Below are positions 36,248 to 44,124 of a DNA stretch of 64,000 nt, one piece after another (position 1 is the stretch's first letter; every line of letters starts with the position of its first letter). The DNA is from Bacillota bacterium (lineage in GTDB: Bacteria > Bacillota > Sulfobacillia > Sulfobacillales > Sulfobacillaceae). The position numbers were made by a program, and so were the translations under genes. The notes beneath the pieces were generated by a model that was given only the letters and a program-made list of their open reading frames with translations, did not search any database and was not told the DNA's origin. The DNA lies in contig JAPNUO010000006.1 of NCBI GenBank assembly GCA_026627065.1, positions 103,289 to 167,288 on the forward strand, given 5' to 3'.

Positions 36248-36832
36248 ATGGCACAAATAACGAACACGGTGCACCCGGTAAGGGGCGATACCGTTCGCAT
36301 TGTCACCGATCAAGGCATCTTTCCCGCTCGCATGTTCGAAGGGCGGCGGCAGCGCTGGACCACCGAGCTTATTCCCGCCTACTTAACGCCCCGCCAAAGG
36401 GTCATCCTCTTGTTCTGGTCCGCTGAACGCCCCTGGCGCGTCGCCGCGGAAGTTGAGCGTTGCCGTTATGATCTGGGCTTTCTGGTGTTTCGCATCGCGA
36501 CCCCGCCCACGGCAAGCGACCCGAGGCAACACCCGCGCTTCCCCTGGCCGTGGCCGGCGGATCTCTATCTGCCTGACGGCCAGGCAGTTGCTGTCCCTGT
36601 GTCGGATCTCTCCCTTGGGGGCTGCCGCGTGACCGTTCCCGGCTCGTGCCTCGTCGGCGCCCGCTTAGTTATCGGACTGCGCCAAGGCGGCGAAGAGCTC
36701 CTGCTGCCGTCCGTCGTGGTCTGGCGGCAGTTCGCGCCGTCTAGCCGCGACCAAGGCCAGGTCGGCCTCATGTTCGTCAACCTCGCGCGCCCCGACCGCG
36801 CCGTGCTGGCGTCCTGGCTCCAAAGCATTTAA
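36248..36832 (+). CDS. PilZ-domain protein (cyclic di-GMP receptor)
   Basis: 194 aa from ATG 36248 (AAAGGACGGGG upstream); the frame continues upstream without a better start. N-terminal ~85 residues form a YcgR-N-like beta domain. The PilZ domain has RQHPR (RxxxR) and DLSLGG (D/N-x-S-x-x-G), both c-di-GMP-binding motifs. It stands alone between terminators, with no motility or GGDEF gene nearby. About 200 bases of GC-rich leader precede it, in which I see no known riboswitch. Confidence 0.88.
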   Translation: MAQITNTVHPVRGDTVRIVTDQGIFPARMFEGRRQRWTTELIPAYLTPRQRVILLFWSAERPWRVAAEVERCRYDLGFLVFRIATPPTASDPRQHPRFPWPWPADLYLPDGQAVAVPVSDLSLGGCRVTVPGSCLVGARLVIGLRQGGEELLLPSVVVWRQFAPSSRDQGQVGLMFVNLARPDRAVLASWLQSI

Positions 36833-36944
36833 CGCTCTTCCCAAGATTTTGTCCCCGCAGCATGCCTTAACCCCAGGCGAGGAACACTCAGAGCGATGGC
36901 GGGCCGCACCGCGGGTGCTCCCGGAAAGTTTTCGGCCTACCCTC

Positions 36945-37004
36945 GTGACAGGCGGCATAAACATTGCTAAAATACCCACCAACTGATAGTCGTTAGACAT
37001 CAGT
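36945..37004 (+). promoter_or_regulatory. Promoter and adjacent operator-like repeat of the NCS1 permease gene
   Basis: GTGACA (36945-36950), 17-base spacer, TAAAAT (36968-36973). Just downstream, ACTGAT (36982-36987) and ATCAGT (36999-37004) are inverted arms around 11 bases, overlapping the expected start of transcription, a usual repressor position. Confidence 0.6.
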
Positions 37005-37035
37005 CATCATAACACAAAGAAGAGGGGAGGATTCT

Positions 37036-38388
37036 ATGGAAGACACCACGCGACCGCCCGCTCCGCAAATGGGCGGGATTCTCGGCGAGGTCGAAACCGT
37101 CGGCGTCAAGCCGGTGCCTGACCATGAGCGCACCATGACGCCAGGAAAGCTCACCATTGTCTGGCTCATGGCGTCGGCATCGGCCACCACGCCGCTCATC
37201 GGTGCCTTGCTCTTCCACTACGGCGTCACCGACATGATTCTCGCCATCGTGCTTAGCTGGCTCATTGGGCTGGTGCCGGCGGGCCTATTCTCGGAAATGG
37301 GGCGCGAGGTCCCGCTGACGGCCTTAATTGTCGCCCGCAAGAGCTACGGCAACCTGGGCGCGTTCTTATTCTCCGTCCTGTTCACTTTTGTCAACATGGG
37401 ATGGTTTGGACTCAACACTGCGGTGGCCGGCGAAACGTTGAGCGCCATCACCCACATGTCCGGCACCCTTTGGTTCTGGATTGTCGGGATTGTGCAGATC
37501 GTGCTGGTGCTGTTCGGCATGAAGTGGCTCGAATACTTCTACCGGTACACCTCAGTGGTGCTGCTGGTGTGCTACGGCATCCTCGCCTACTACCTCTTTG
37601 CCCATTATCACGCCGCCTGGCCGCACGCCACCGCTCCCATGGCTTGGGGCACCGCCATCACCACGGTCGTCACGTTTTCCATTTTGGCCTGGACGTACAA
37701 GGTCTCGACGGTCTCCCGGTTCGCCATCCCGAAATCCCGCTCCACCGCCAACCGCGCCTTTTTTCTGGCGCCGTCCGTCGGCATCATGATCCCCGTGCTG
37801 GTGATGGGACTCATGGGCGCGTATTCCCAGTCAGCCACGGGCAACTGGAACCTCGCGCTGCTCGGCGCTCACGCGCCGGTCTGGGGGGTGATTGCCGCCG
37901 TTGGCGTGGCTCTGGCCATCATCCACACCAACGCCATGAACCTGTATCCCTCCACTGTCGACCTGCTGGTGGCGCTGAACACGCTGCGCCGGCCGACCCA
38001 ATGGGAACAGCCGCTGGCCACGGCCATCCTTGGGCTGCTCGGCACTGTCCTGGCCATCCTGGGCATCTTGAATCACGTGGAGGGATTTCTCAACGTAGTC
38101 GGGGACGTCATCATTCCCTTCACCTTTATCATGCTCGTCGACTGGATCTGGGTGCAGCGGCGCCGCACCCCGGTAGACGCCTTCTTCGCCAAGCCGCGCA
38201 CCAGCCGCGGATGGTGGAGCTGGCCCGCCGTCATTGCCTTTGGCGTTGGCTTGGTCGTGTCGATTTGGGGCGGCGACTGGCTTCCGGGCCTCTTCACGAC
38301 CGTGTTGCCGCTGCCCGTCGTCGGGGGCCTCATTTCCGCGCTCATTTACGGAGCGTGGGCCGTGCCGCGCCCGGAACTGACGCCGTAG
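37036..38388 (+). CDS. NCS1-family nucleobase permease (cytosine/purine type)
   Basis: 450 aa, about 12 membrane segments, ATG 37036 after AGAGGGGAGG. The hydrophilic start (VPDHERTMTPGKLTIVWLMASASATTPLIG) and NMGWFGLNTAVAGE in TM3 are typical of CodB-like NCS1 carriers. The two nucleoside hydrolases that follow convergently suggest nucleobase or nucleoside salvage. Confidence 0.88.
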   Translation: MEDTTRPPAPQMGGILGEVETVGVKPVPDHERTMTPGKLTIVWLMASASATTPLIGALLFHYGVTDMILAIVLSWLIGLVPAGLFSEMGREVPLTALIVARKSYGNLGAFLFSVLFTFVNMGWFGLNTAVAGETLSAITHMSGTLWFWIVGIVQIVLVLFGMKWLEYFYRYTSVVLLVCYGILAYYLFAHYHAAWPHATAPMAWGTAITTVVTFSILAWTYKVSTVSRFAIPKSRSTANRAFFLAPSVGIMIPVLVMGLMGAYSQSATGNWNLALLGAHAPVWGVIAAVGVALAIIHTNAMNLYPSTVDLLVALNTLRRPTQWEQPLATAILGLLGTVLAILGILNHVEGFLNVVGDVIIPFTFIMLVDWIWVQRRRTPVDAFFAKPRTSRGWWSWPAVIAFGVGLVVSIWGGDWLPGLFTTVLPLPVVGGLISALIYGAWAVPRPELTP

Positions 38389-38428
38389 GGGTCGGAATCG
38401 CCTGCCTAACCGAGGTTGACGGCGTGAA

Positions 38429-38458
38429 GCCGCCCGCCACTACGCGGGCGGCTTTTTT
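38429..38458 (+). terminator. Intrinsic terminator of the NCS1 gene
   Basis: GCCGCCCGC (38429-38437) and GCGGGCGGC (38444-38452) form a perfect 9-bp stem followed by TTTTTT. Confidence 0.95.
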
Positions 38459-38467
38459 CTCCAAAGC

Positions 38468-39376
38468 CTAAGGGCGATACCGCTGCAGCGTCTCGTCCAA
38501 CCAGGCAAGCGCACCGTCCACATCCACGTTGACCGCCACGTGCACGGGCGGCCCCGCGTCGGTCGGCTTCAGCGCGCCCCGGTCCGCCCCTTCGGTGACC
38601 ACGGTCAGTGGCGTCTCGCGCCATTCAAAAAGTTCCGGGTGCACCAACGCCATCACCGCGAGCACATCGTGGATGGGGGTGCCGCGCTCCCGGCTGTGCG
38701 GCTCGTGGTGCCGAAAAAACTGAAAGAGGCTCCACAGCATCTCTCCCAGCGGGGGCCGGAGCTCCCGAAACCGGTCAATGGCCGATGCCGGCAGCAGCGC
38801 CCGGTGCGTGACGTCCAGACCGACCAGCCAAATGTCGAGGCCGCTGGCCAGGACGATGGCGGCCGCCTCGGGATCCACGTAAAAGTTAAACTCGGCGGCC
38901 GGGGTGATGTTTCCGCCCGACAGCGCTCCGCCCATGATGCAAAGTCGTCGCACCTGATGGCGCCGGTGCGGATGGCCCAACAAAAACGCCGCCACATTGG
39001 TCAGCGGTCCGGTCGCAATCCAATTCAGGTGTGGCTGGGCGGAAAACACGGTTTCCAGCCAAGACATTGCGTACAAAGGCGCTGGATCTTCGGGCAGCGG
39101 CGGAAACGCGTACCCGTCCAGCCCCGAGGCGCCGTGCACGTGGGCGGCGGTCCTCAGCGGCCGCACCAACGGCTTCGCGTAACCTCGGGCGACCGGCAGC
39201 GATTGTCCCGCCATCGCAAGCACTCGACGCGCGTTTAAAAAGGTTTTGTCGACGGTCTGATTGCCGGCCACGACGCTCACGCCCACCACCGGCAGGAGCG
39301 CAAGCGCCGCCAAGAGCGCCAGGGCGTCGTCGTGCCCGGGATCCATGTCTAAAATCACCGGCCAGGTTGTGTCCAC
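38468..39376 (-). CDS. Inosine-uridine-type nucleoside hydrolase (first copy)
   Basis: 302 aa, GTG start 39376 after GGGAGGGAAG. Calcium/active-site motif DMDPGHDDALAL at the N-terminus, NFYVDPEAA in the middle and HDVLAVMAL near the C-terminus match the IUNH fold. Splits ribonucleosides into base and ribose. Last gene of a two-gene operon. Confidence 0.92.
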   Translation of the reverse strand: MDTTWPVILDMDPGHDDALALLAALALLPVVGVSVVAGNQTVDKTFLNARRVLAMAGQSLPVARGYAKPLVRPLRTAAHVHGASGLDGYAFPPLPEDPAPLYAMSWLETVFSAQPHLNWIATGPLTNVAAFLLGHPHRRHQVRRLCIMGGALSGGNITPAAEFNFYVDPEAAAIVLASGLDIWLVGLDVTHRALLPASAIDRFRELRPPLGEMLWSLFQFFRHHEPHSRERGTPIHDVLAVMALVHPELFEWRETPLTVVTEGADRGALKPTDAGPPVHVAVNVDVDGALAWLDETLQRYRP

Positions 39377-39428
39377 CCGACTTCCCTCCCTTCGTCACCT
39401 CAAATCCCGCAAGAGATCTCGCCACACT

Positions 39429-40385
39429 TCACCTCGGTTCGGGGAGGCGGGTCGCCCCTTCCTCCAGGAGTCGCAGCAACAGGGCATGAAAGCGGTCCCG
39501 ATCGACCTGGGTGACGACATGGCTGTTGGGCTTTTGACGCCAGACGCCTAACCGATCGACCACGGACGTGCCGCGGGTAAATTCGCCCCGCGTCTCAATC
39601 GCGACGAAATAATCGCGGCTTTCGCGGAGGAGCCGTCGATCCAGGGCCAACGCCATGGTGAGCGCATCCGGATGAGTGGTGCCGGCGATGCTCTGCGTCC
39701 GGTTAAATTCGAGCACTTTGGCTTGCGTCGCAAGAAAAAATTGGCTGAGGGGGGTGTTCATGGCCTCGATGCGCTGAAGCTCTTCTTCAGTCAGCACTGC
39801 CGCCTCAAGCGCGACATCCCATCCCACCATATAAAGGTTGAACCCCGCGCCAAAGACAATCGCCGCCGCCTCCGGATCCACGTAAAAGTTGTATTCGGAA
39901 AGCGGAGCCACATTGCCCAGCCCACTCAGGCTTCCTCCCATGACCCAGAGTTCTTTTACATGGCTCGCAAAAGCGGGATCCTGCCGCACCGCCAGGGCAA
40001 GATTGGTCAAGGGAGCCTGAGCCACCACGACGAGATCGCCGGAATACTGCCGCGCTGTCCTTAGCAGAAACGGCACCGCATTCTCCCGCTCTGGGCGCTG
40101 ACTGACCGGGGGGAAAAACGCCTCGCCCATCCCGTCCTTTCCGTGGACGTAGTCGGCGCTGACCCAGTCGCGCAATAGGGGTGCCCGCGCTCCCGGGTAC
40201 ACGGGCACCGCGCCTGCGCGCCCGGCGACGTCGATGGTTTTTAACGCGTTTTCCACCTGAAAGTCAAAGGCGACATTTCCGCAGTTAATGGTCACGCCCT
40301 CTACGGTAACCCAGGGGGTTTTCAGCGCCAGCAACAGCGCGACGACATCATCTCCCGCAGTATCGGTGTCAATGACCACATGCAT
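39429..40385 (-). CDS. Inosine-uridine-type nucleoside hydrolase (second copy)
   Basis: 318 aa, ATG 40385 after CCGGAGGCG. Motif DTDTAGDDVVALLLAL and NFYVDPEAAAIV are shared with the downstream paralogue, but overall similarity is moderate, so the pair probably differ in base preference. Divergent from pfkA. Confidence 0.92.
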   Translation of the reverse strand: MHVVIDTDTAGDDVVALLLALKTPWVTVEGVTINCGNVAFDFQVENALKTIDVAGRAGAVPVYPGARAPLLRDWVSADYVHGKDGMGEAFFPPVSQRPERENAVPFLLRTARQYSGDLVVVAQAPLTNLALAVRQDPAFASHVKELWVMGGSLSGLGNVAPLSEYNFYVDPEAAAIVFGAGFNLYMVGWDVALEAAVLTEEELQRIEAMNTPLSQFFLATQAKVLEFNRTQSIAGTTHPDALTMALALDRRLLRESRDYFVAIETRGEFTRGTSVVDRLGVWRQKPNSHVVTQVDRDRFHALLLRLLEEGATRLPEPR

Positions 40386-40559
40386 GGCACGCCTCCGGCC
40401 TTAAATTTTTCCATCCCGCCCGGTTTCAAGGAATCATGGTACACCACTCTCACACGTTATGCTATAAAGAGACCAATCACCTCGACATCAAAGATGGGCC
40501 ACGGAAGGAGGACAGGAGGCTTTCCTCCCCGCAGAGGAAGCGCCTTCGTAAACGACAGG

Positions 40560-41516
40560 ATGAATATTGCCATTCTAACTTCTGGCGGTGATGCACCTGG
40601 CATGAACGCGGCGGTTCGCGCCGTTGTTCGGCGGGGCATCGCCGATGGGCATCATATTTGGGGGATTGCGCGGGGGTTCGAAGGGCTGGTGCGCGGCCAA
40701 CCCACCGCATTGAGCGCCAGCTCGGTTGCCAACATTCTAATGACCGGGGGCACCATTCTGCGCACCTCGCGCTTCAGCGACTTTCGCAATCCGGAAGTGC
40801 GCGCCCAGGCCGTAGCGGCGTTAAAGCAGTGGGCCATTGACGGCCTCATCGTGCTTGGCGGCAACGGGTCGCTCACCGGCGCATACGAGCTCCACCGCTT
40901 GGGAGTCCCGGTCGTCGGCATTCCCGCCAGCATTGACAACGACATTGCGGAGACCGACTACGCCCTGGGCTTTGATACCGCGATGAACAACATTGTCGCT
41001 TCAGTGGACAAAATTCGCGATACGGCGTCGGCACACGACCGCATCTTTGTCGTCGAGGTCATGGGCAACCGCTGCGGCACGCTGGCGGTCGCGGCGGGGC
41101 TCGCTTGCGGCGCGGAAGCCATCATCATCCCCGAGGTTCCCACCGATTTCGACGCCATCGAAGAACAGCTCAAAGCGACCTATGCCCGCGGAAAGAAGCA
41201 CAGTTTCATCATCGTCGCCGAAGGGGCCGGCGATGCTCACGACGTGGCGCAAGAAATCGCCCGGCGCACCGATCAGGAAGCCAAATGGGTGGTGTTGGGC
41301 CATACCCAGCGGGGCGGGCCGCCGACCGCCCAAGACCGCCTCATGGCCGCACTCTTCGCCGATGCGGCGGTGGACGCCCTGATCCAGGGCCGCCACGGGA
41401 TGATGGTGCGCAGCCAGCGCGGGGACATCGGACTGGTTCCGCTAGAAGACGTGGTGTCTGGCCATAAGCCGGTGCCGCTCGCCTGGAAGACGCTGGCGGA
41501 GATACTCGCGCGCTGA
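40560..41516 (+). CDS. pfkA: 6-phosphofructokinase
   Basis: 318 aa; ATG 40560 gives the standard PfkA start (NIAILTSGGDAPGMNA). An in-frame extension upstream carries no family sequence; the ribosome site is weak and a hairpin GGAGG-CTTT-CCTCC (40515-40528) lies in the leader. Fructose-6-phosphate residues appear in SIDND and MGNRCG. The ATP site reads GGNGSLTGA, with Asn102 where most enzymes have Asp; Gly103 and the absence of Lys before SIDND still point to ATP rather than PPi as donor. Confidence 0.92.
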   Translation: MNIAILTSGGDAPGMNAAVRAVVRRGIADGHHIWGIARGFEGLVRGQPTALSASSVANILMTGGTILRTSRFSDFRNPEVRAQAVAALKQWAIDGLIVLGGNGSLTGAYELHRLGVPVVGIPASIDNDIAETDYALGFDTAMNNIVASVDKIRDTASAHDRIFVVEVMGNRCGTLAVAAGLACGAEAIIIPEVPTDFDAIEEQLKATYARGKKHSFIIVAEGAGDAHDVAQEIARRTDQEAKWVVLGHTQRGGPPTAQDRLMAALFADAAVDALIQGRHGMMVRSQRGDIGLVPLEDVVSGHKPVPLAWKTLAEILAR

Positions 41517-41542
41517 CGGGGAAGGGAGGCCTTCCCCGTTTT
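41516..41542 (+). terminator. Intrinsic terminator of pfkA
   Basis: ACGGGGAAGG (41516-41525), loop GAGG, CCTTCCCCGT (41530-41539) then TTTT. The stem begins inside the stop codon. Confidence 0.92.
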
Positions 41543-41664
41543 GACGAGCAAAGTGAGGCGCACGTCTCACCTGCGCCGGCAACGCGCCACGCTGCGCGCA
41601 CCCGGCCAGTCTTGGACTCGGCGCGTTTTCCGCCACCCCACGCGCCATCGCCCTATGCTGCGTG

Positions 41665-41723
41665 TGTTATAGTATAAATATCAACAGTCGTACCGACGCT
41701 GAAGGGCCGCGTCCAAAGGACGC
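41665..41723 (+). promoter_or_regulatory. Extended -10 promoter and palindromes ahead of the CsoR-family gene
   Basis: TGTTATAGT (41665-41673) resembles an extended -10. Two inverted repeats follow: GTCG-TAC-CGAC (41687-41697) and GCGTCC-AAA-GGACGC (41709-41723). Either could be the autoregulatory operator. Confidence 0.45.
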
Positions 41724-41787
41724 TGCGAATTCCGACCGAGCTGTCTGACACTGCAGAAGTCGCCGCAGCAAAGGGGAGGGGAAACCC

Positions 41788-42060
41788 ATGACGCCCGAGC
41801 AACAGCTATACTGGGACGTCGATGACATTTTACGTCGGCTCCGCCGGATCGAAGGGCAAGTGCGCGGCGTTCAGGCCATGATTCAAGCGCAGCAACCGTG
41901 CCAGTCCGTGTTGGTTCAAGTCGCAGCCATCGAAGGCGCGATTAAACAGATTGCGCGCATCGTCAGCGCCTGCAGCGTTGCCGAGCAAGTCATGCTGGCC
42001 AACCGGGAAGAGAATCCGGCGGAAGCGGTGAAACAGGCGTTGCAACAACTCCTTGGCTAA
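41788..42060 (+). CDS. CsoR/FrmR-family (DUF156) metal- or thiol-responsive repressor
   Basis: 90 aa, ATG 41788 after AAGGGGAGGGG. All-helical CsoR fold: ILRRLRRIEGQVRGVQAM, PCQSVLVQVAAI, SACSVAEQV. Cys38 and Cys62 match the two Cys ligands of copper sensors, but the His expected at position 58 is Ile. The sensing chemistry is therefore unlikely to be plain Cu(I) CsoR; thiol/persulfide sensing (CstR-like) is one option. No metal-efflux gene is adjacent. Confidence 0.88.
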   Translation: MTPEQQLYWDVDDILRRLRRIEGQVRGVQAMIQAQQPCQSVLVQVAAIEGAIKQIARIVSACSVAEQVMLANREENPAEAVKQALQQLLG

Positions 42061-42113
42061 GGCGGCCGGCATTTATTGGCGAAGCACCCTGCCTCCACCC
42101 ATGCTTTTTGACC

Positions 42114-42138
42114 AAAAAAAGAAAACCCGCTCCGGGGT
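42114..42138 (-). terminator. Terminator after the yabR-tRNA-Leu unit
   Basis: On the minus strand a short GC stem with one bulge (ACCCCG / CGGGT) is followed by TTTTCTTTTTTT. Confidence 0.75.
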
Positions 42139-42147
42139 CTTCCCAAG

Positions 42148-42236
42148 TGGTGCCGGGAGCGGGACTTGAACCCGCACAATCCTTCCGGATCGGAGGATTT
42201 TAAGTCCTCTGCGTCTGCCGATTCCGCCATCCCGGC
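42148..42236 (-). tRNA. tRNA-Leu (anticodon UAA)
   Basis: 89 nt including the encoded CCA. Acceptor GCCGGGA pairs with TCCCGGC, the T-loop is GGTTCAAGTCC, and the anticodon stem GAGGA/TCCTC presents TAA. A long variable arm (CCGATCCGGAAGGATTG region) marks a class II tRNA. Confidence 0.97.
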
Positions 42237-42248
42237 CTGTCGTCTTTC

Positions 42249-42668
42249 CTAAGCGCCGCGGCCTCCCCGCTTGGATTCGGTATTCCGCCGCAAATCCTGC
42301 AGCCGGTCCTCGCTGTCGCGCATAAACCGCTGCATCTTGTCTTCAAACGAAATCTGCTGCGCCCGCCGATCGCGCTCCGACCGATGATCGTGCCGGGGAC
42401 CGTGCTCGCGCGCATTGCTCGCCGACTTTGGCTGGGCTTGCCGAATGGACAGCGCAATCTTTCCATTGGCATCCATCGACAACACCTTCACCTGCACCTT
42501 ATCGTTTTCCTTGTAGTAGTCTTTGATGTCTCGCACAAAGGCATCTGCCACCTCGGAAATGTGCACCAACCCGGTTCTGCCATTAGGCAACACAACGAAG
42601 GCGCCAAAGTGCGTGATGCCGCTAATGGTGCCTTCCACGATCTGACCGACTTCCAGTTCAGATGCCAT
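42249..42668 (-). CDS. yabR: S1-domain RNA-binding protein (YabR-like)
   Basis: 139 aa. One S1 domain in the first 75 residues (VGQIVEGTISGITHFGAFVVLPNGRTGLVHISEVA) and a charged, basic tail. Such proteins follow divIC in spore-forming Firmicutes and are thought to bind RNA or ribosomes. The stop is 12 bases from tRNA-Leu. Confidence 0.9.
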   Translation of the reverse strand: MASELEVGQIVEGTISGITHFGAFVVLPNGRTGLVHISEVADAFVRDIKDYYKENDKVQVKVLSMDANGKIALSIRQAQPKSASNAREHGPRHDHRSERDRRAQQISFEDKMQRFMRDSEDRLQDLRRNTESKRGGRGA

Positions 42669-42712
42669 CGAGACTTCAAAGTCCTCCCGTGGAAACGAAT
42701 AAGCTCTAGTGC

Positions 42713-42742
42713 ATTATATGGCCGAAGACAGAAAAATGTCAA
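42713..42742 (-). promoter_or_regulatory. Consensus sigma-A promoter for yabR-tRNA-Leu
   Basis: On the minus strand TTGACA (42742-42737), an 18-base spacer and TATAAT (42718-42713), both perfect consensus hexamers. Strong expression is expected, as suits a tRNA. Confidence 0.88.
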
Positions 42743-42773
42743 CGTCATCGCCGCCACGAATTGCCATTTTTTT

Positions 42774-43040
42774 CTACGGCACCGTGGTGATGGTGGGCAG
42801 CGGCGCCTGCCCCGTGAGAATGCGCTTCAACGTCCGCGGGTTATGCAGCGCCCGGATATCGCCCTCTAGGACCCGGTTGTCCTTTCGCACCACCGCAATC
42901 TGCCGGGTCAACGTCTGCTCTTCCGCTCGTATCGCCAGGATATGATGCACCGACACCCCCGCCCAATATACCAGGTAGGCTCCGATGATTAAGGTAACTG
43001 CCCGCCGCCACCGAAAACGCCAACGCCTTCTCGCGGTCAC
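42774..43040 (-). CDS. divIC: DivIC/FtsB-like septum formation initiator
   Basis: 88 aa, GTG start 43040 overlapping the HTH gene stop as GTGA. Basic N-terminus, one transmembrane helix (AVTLIIGAYLVYWAGVSVHHIL), then a coiled coil (AIRAEEQTLTRQIAVVRKDNRVLEGDI) and an NPRTLKRI motif. Works with FtsL/DivIB at the division septum. Confidence 0.88.
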   Translation of the reverse strand: MTARRRWRFRWRRAVTLIIGAYLVYWAGVSVHHILAIRAEEQTLTRQIAVVRKDNRVLEGDIRALHNPRTLKRILTGQAPLPTITTVP

Positions 43041-43270
43041 TCGTCGGTTGCCTCCTCCTCTTCCCCAAAGACGCCTAACGGATCGCCGGAAATGACCAAG
43101 ACGACTTCGTACCCTTTGTTCTTGGCGCGGTTATACAGAGTCGCCACCGTGGCAGGGGCTAACCCTAATTTTTTGGCCACCATCTCGTTAGACTGGCCCG
43201 TTTCTTTCAGAGCCACCACTTGGCGTTCGCGAAACGAAAGCCGCTCCAAACCCCGAATTTCGATCTGCAT
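43037..43270 (-). CDS. Small HTH protein coupled to divIC
   Basis: 77 aa. Central HTH of the LuxR/sigma-region-4 kind (LSFRERQVVALKETGQSNEMVAKKLGLAPATVATLYNRAKNKG), followed by an acidic tail (GEEEEATDE). Translationally coupled to divIC by a GTGA overlap. No receiver or other sensor domain. Role unknown; placement suggests a link between transcription and division. Confidence 0.75.
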   Translation of the reverse strand: MQIEIRGLERLSFRERQVVALKETGQSNEMVAKKLGLAPATVATLYNRAKNKGYEVVLVISGDPLGVFGEEEEATDE

Positions 43271-43281
43271 AACCCCTCAAC

Positions 43282-43313
43282 TTATCCACAATCTGTGCAC
43301 AACCTGTGTACAA
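43282..43313. promoter_or_regulatory. Cluster of three DnaA-box-like sequences
   Basis: TTATCCACA (43282-43290) is a perfect DnaA box. On the other strand TTGTGCACA (43294-43302) and TTGTACACA (43305-43313) each match 8 of 9. Starts are 11-12 bases apart, about one helical turn. They lie between the promoter and start codon of the HTH-divIC pair. Confidence 0.55.
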
Positions 43314-43318
43314 ATTCA

Positions 43319-43373
43319 GTACAAAATTTGTACGGCGTTTTTACATTATAGGATATCCCCAACCCTCTGTCAC
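43319..43373 (-). promoter_or_regulatory. Promoter of the HTH-divIC operon with a palindromic operator
   Basis: Minus strand: GTGACA (43373-43368), 17-base spacer, TATAAT (43350-43345). Downstream in the leader is the palindrome GTACAAAATTTGTAC (43319-43333). The -35 overlaps the yabQ stop codon. Confidence 0.8.
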
Positions 43374-43777
43374 GAATTAGGCGGTTCTTTGGGCGGGCGG
43401 CGCCTTTGCAGCTGGCGCCCCACAAAGCGGGCCGCCCGAACGCCCGGCCACAAGGCGTAGTGCACCAACCGGGCTTGCTTTTGAAAAAGGGCGGACGCCA
43501 GGGGAAAGGCCCAGGGCGCCCCCAGACCGCTCCAGAGAAGAAAGCCCCCTAGCATGAAAAAGAGGCTCCAAATGCGAAAAACGCCCCATTCGGTCCAAAA
43601 GGTCACGACGAGATAGAGGGCAGCGGCTACCACAAACCACAGCCAGTCGAAGAATTCGCCCACGCCTGGCCAAAAGCGGTAAACGGCGCGGGCGGCGCCG
43701 TAAACGGTGGACAACAGGCCGAGGGCCATGCCGGTTAAAATCCAGGCGGCGATGACGGAAAGCGCGTTGGGGGCCAT
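43370..43777 (-). CDS. yabQ: YabQ-like spore cortex protein
   Basis: 135 aa, ATG 43777 with GGGAG upstream. Four or five hydrophobic segments with Trp-rich stretches (WILTGMALGLLSTVYGAARAVYR, FDWLWFVVAAALYLVV) as in YabQ, which is needed for cortex formation in the forespore. Follows yabP by 12 bases. Confidence 0.85.
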   Translation of the reverse strand: MAPNALSVIAAWILTGMALGLLSTVYGAARAVYRFWPGVGEFFDWLWFVVAAALYLVVTFWTEWGVFRIWSLFFMLGGFLLWSGLGAPWAFPLASALFQKQARLVHYALWPGVRAARFVGRQLQRRRPPKEPPNS

Positions 43778-43789
43778 CGAGTTCTCCCG

Positions 43790-44065
43790 TCAACGCCAGA
43801 GTTTCTTCCAGGGATTCTCCGAGGCCCGGGCGGAGGCGCGCCTCTTGCCGTATTGCAGCGCGTCAAATTCCCCGCTGGCGACAAAGCGCCCCTGTTCGAG
43901 ATCCAGCGTTTCGATGCGGAGGTTATGTCCGCGCACCGTGAGTGGCCCCATGGTGGTGAGCAGCACAATGGTGTCGTCGTCAAAATTGTCGACGTGCTGC
44001 ACACCTTCTAGCGACAAATTTTGTCGGTCGACTAGCATGATCGAATGCTCACGCTTTTCGTCCAC
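43790..44065 (-). CDS. yabP: YabP-like sporulation protein
   Basis: 91 aa, GTG start 44065. HSIMLVDRQNLSLEGVQHVDNFDDDTIVLLTTMGPLTVRGHNLRIETLDLEQGRFVASGEFDAL is the YabP fold in full. Expressed with yabQ during sporulation in relatives. Confidence 0.9.
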   Translation of the reverse strand: MDEKREHSIMLVDRQNLSLEGVQHVDNFDDDTIVLLTTMGPLTVRGHNLRIETLDLEQGRFVASGEFDALQYGKRRASARASENPWKKLWR

Positions 44066-44124
44066 AACCTGGACCCCTTTTCCGTGAGTAGTCTTTACCT
44101 CATGCTATGCGGCCGCGGCCCCCG

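Noticed and set aside
36941..36960. ZTP-riboswitch-like CGTGACAGGCGG before the NCS1 gene
   Set aside because: The 3' half (CCGCCTGGGC) is missing, and GTGACA is better explained as a -35 element.
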